Source of the DNA: Desulfobacterales bacterium
Lineage (GTDB): Bacteria; Desulfobacterota; Desulfobacteria; Desulfobacterales; Desulfosalsimonadaceae
Reading direction: 5' to 3'
Assembly: GCA_034520365.1 (NCBI GenBank)
Contig: JAXHNP010000002.1
Span: forward strand, 62,001-126,000
DNA length: 64,000 nt
In this document: positions 64,000-64,000 of the stretch, piece by piece
How positions within the stretch are numbered: the first letter of the stretch is position 1
Layout of the letters: every line of letters begins with the position of its first letter
The notes under the pieces: generated by a model
What the model was told of the DNA's origin: nothing
Seen by the model: only the letters and a program-made list of their open reading frames with translations
Databases searched by the model: none
Translations under genes and position numbers: made by a program

Positions 64000-64000
64000 A

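Noticed and set aside
1-64000. Prophage or plasmid origin for the right-hand half
   Set aside because: No phage structural, integrase, replication or conjugation genes were found; the attC architecture explains the clustering.

Overview
The window looks like chromosomal DNA of a Gram-negative, GC-rich deltaproteobacterium, most likely of the Desulfobacterales type. That placement is an inference from gene content: DUF362 and DUF3786 proteins, a Liv transporter linked to a PaaK-type ligase, paired ArsA-type ATPases beside phasin and PhaR genes, a WS/DGAT acyltransferase, and many short intergenic repeats. No rRNA, tRNA or CRISPR array was seen.

Region 1 (1-7.9 kb) has an M48 peptidase cut by the window edge, then a minus-strand lipid/glycerol block: a FadR-type acyl-CoA regulator, an AGPS-like FAD oxidase, a GlpD-type dehydrogenase, an FGGY kinase and a DUF362 protein. 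A near-consensus FadR operator lies upstream of the regulator. Region 2 (8-15 kb) resembles a storage-lipid granule island: a phasin with three 19-residue repeats, two PhaR-domain proteins, two ArsA/Get3-like ATPases and a WS/DGAT enzyme, with no PHA synthase in view. A palindrome (TAACGCANTGCGTTA) overlaps the promoters of the phasin gene and of the second phaR gene.

Region 3 (15-41 kb) is mostly housekeeping: a Do-type protease, patatin, TPR and M23 proteins, argC, an ACT-livKHMGF-paaK operon, folD, a second M23 protein, secA, the clpS-clpA-aat N-degron operon, a HIT protein, leuCD-type genes, a rhodanese-ferritin fusion and hisE. Its spacers carry several dispersed repeat families, including a roughly 230-bp element present in inverted orientation at 19.7 and 37.0 kb.

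Region 4 (41.8 kb to the right edge) is the most unusual part. Every credible gene is on the minus strand. Eleven hairpin sites with integron attC architecture separate them. For most cassettes the terminal R'' box is complementary to the R' box at the start of the same cassette, as expected for integron gene cassettes. No integrase gene is in the window, so this is either the body of a chromosomal integron whose intI lies to the right or an integrase-less attC cluster. Cargo includes MNT/HEPN pairs (one broken by a frameshift), a MazF/RHH toxin-antitoxin pair, an AhpD-like protein, four unknown small or membrane proteins, a HEPN protein, a 918-residue nuclease-STAND NTPase and an acyltransferase with an unknown membrane protein. 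Between two of the sites sits an 11-kb tight operon: methyltransferase, PHP-SMC-like ATPase, AlbA_2/Schlafen-type protein and type III Res-like helicase-nuclease. It is preceded by a SNF2 helicase gene reduced to its two ends by an internal deletion.
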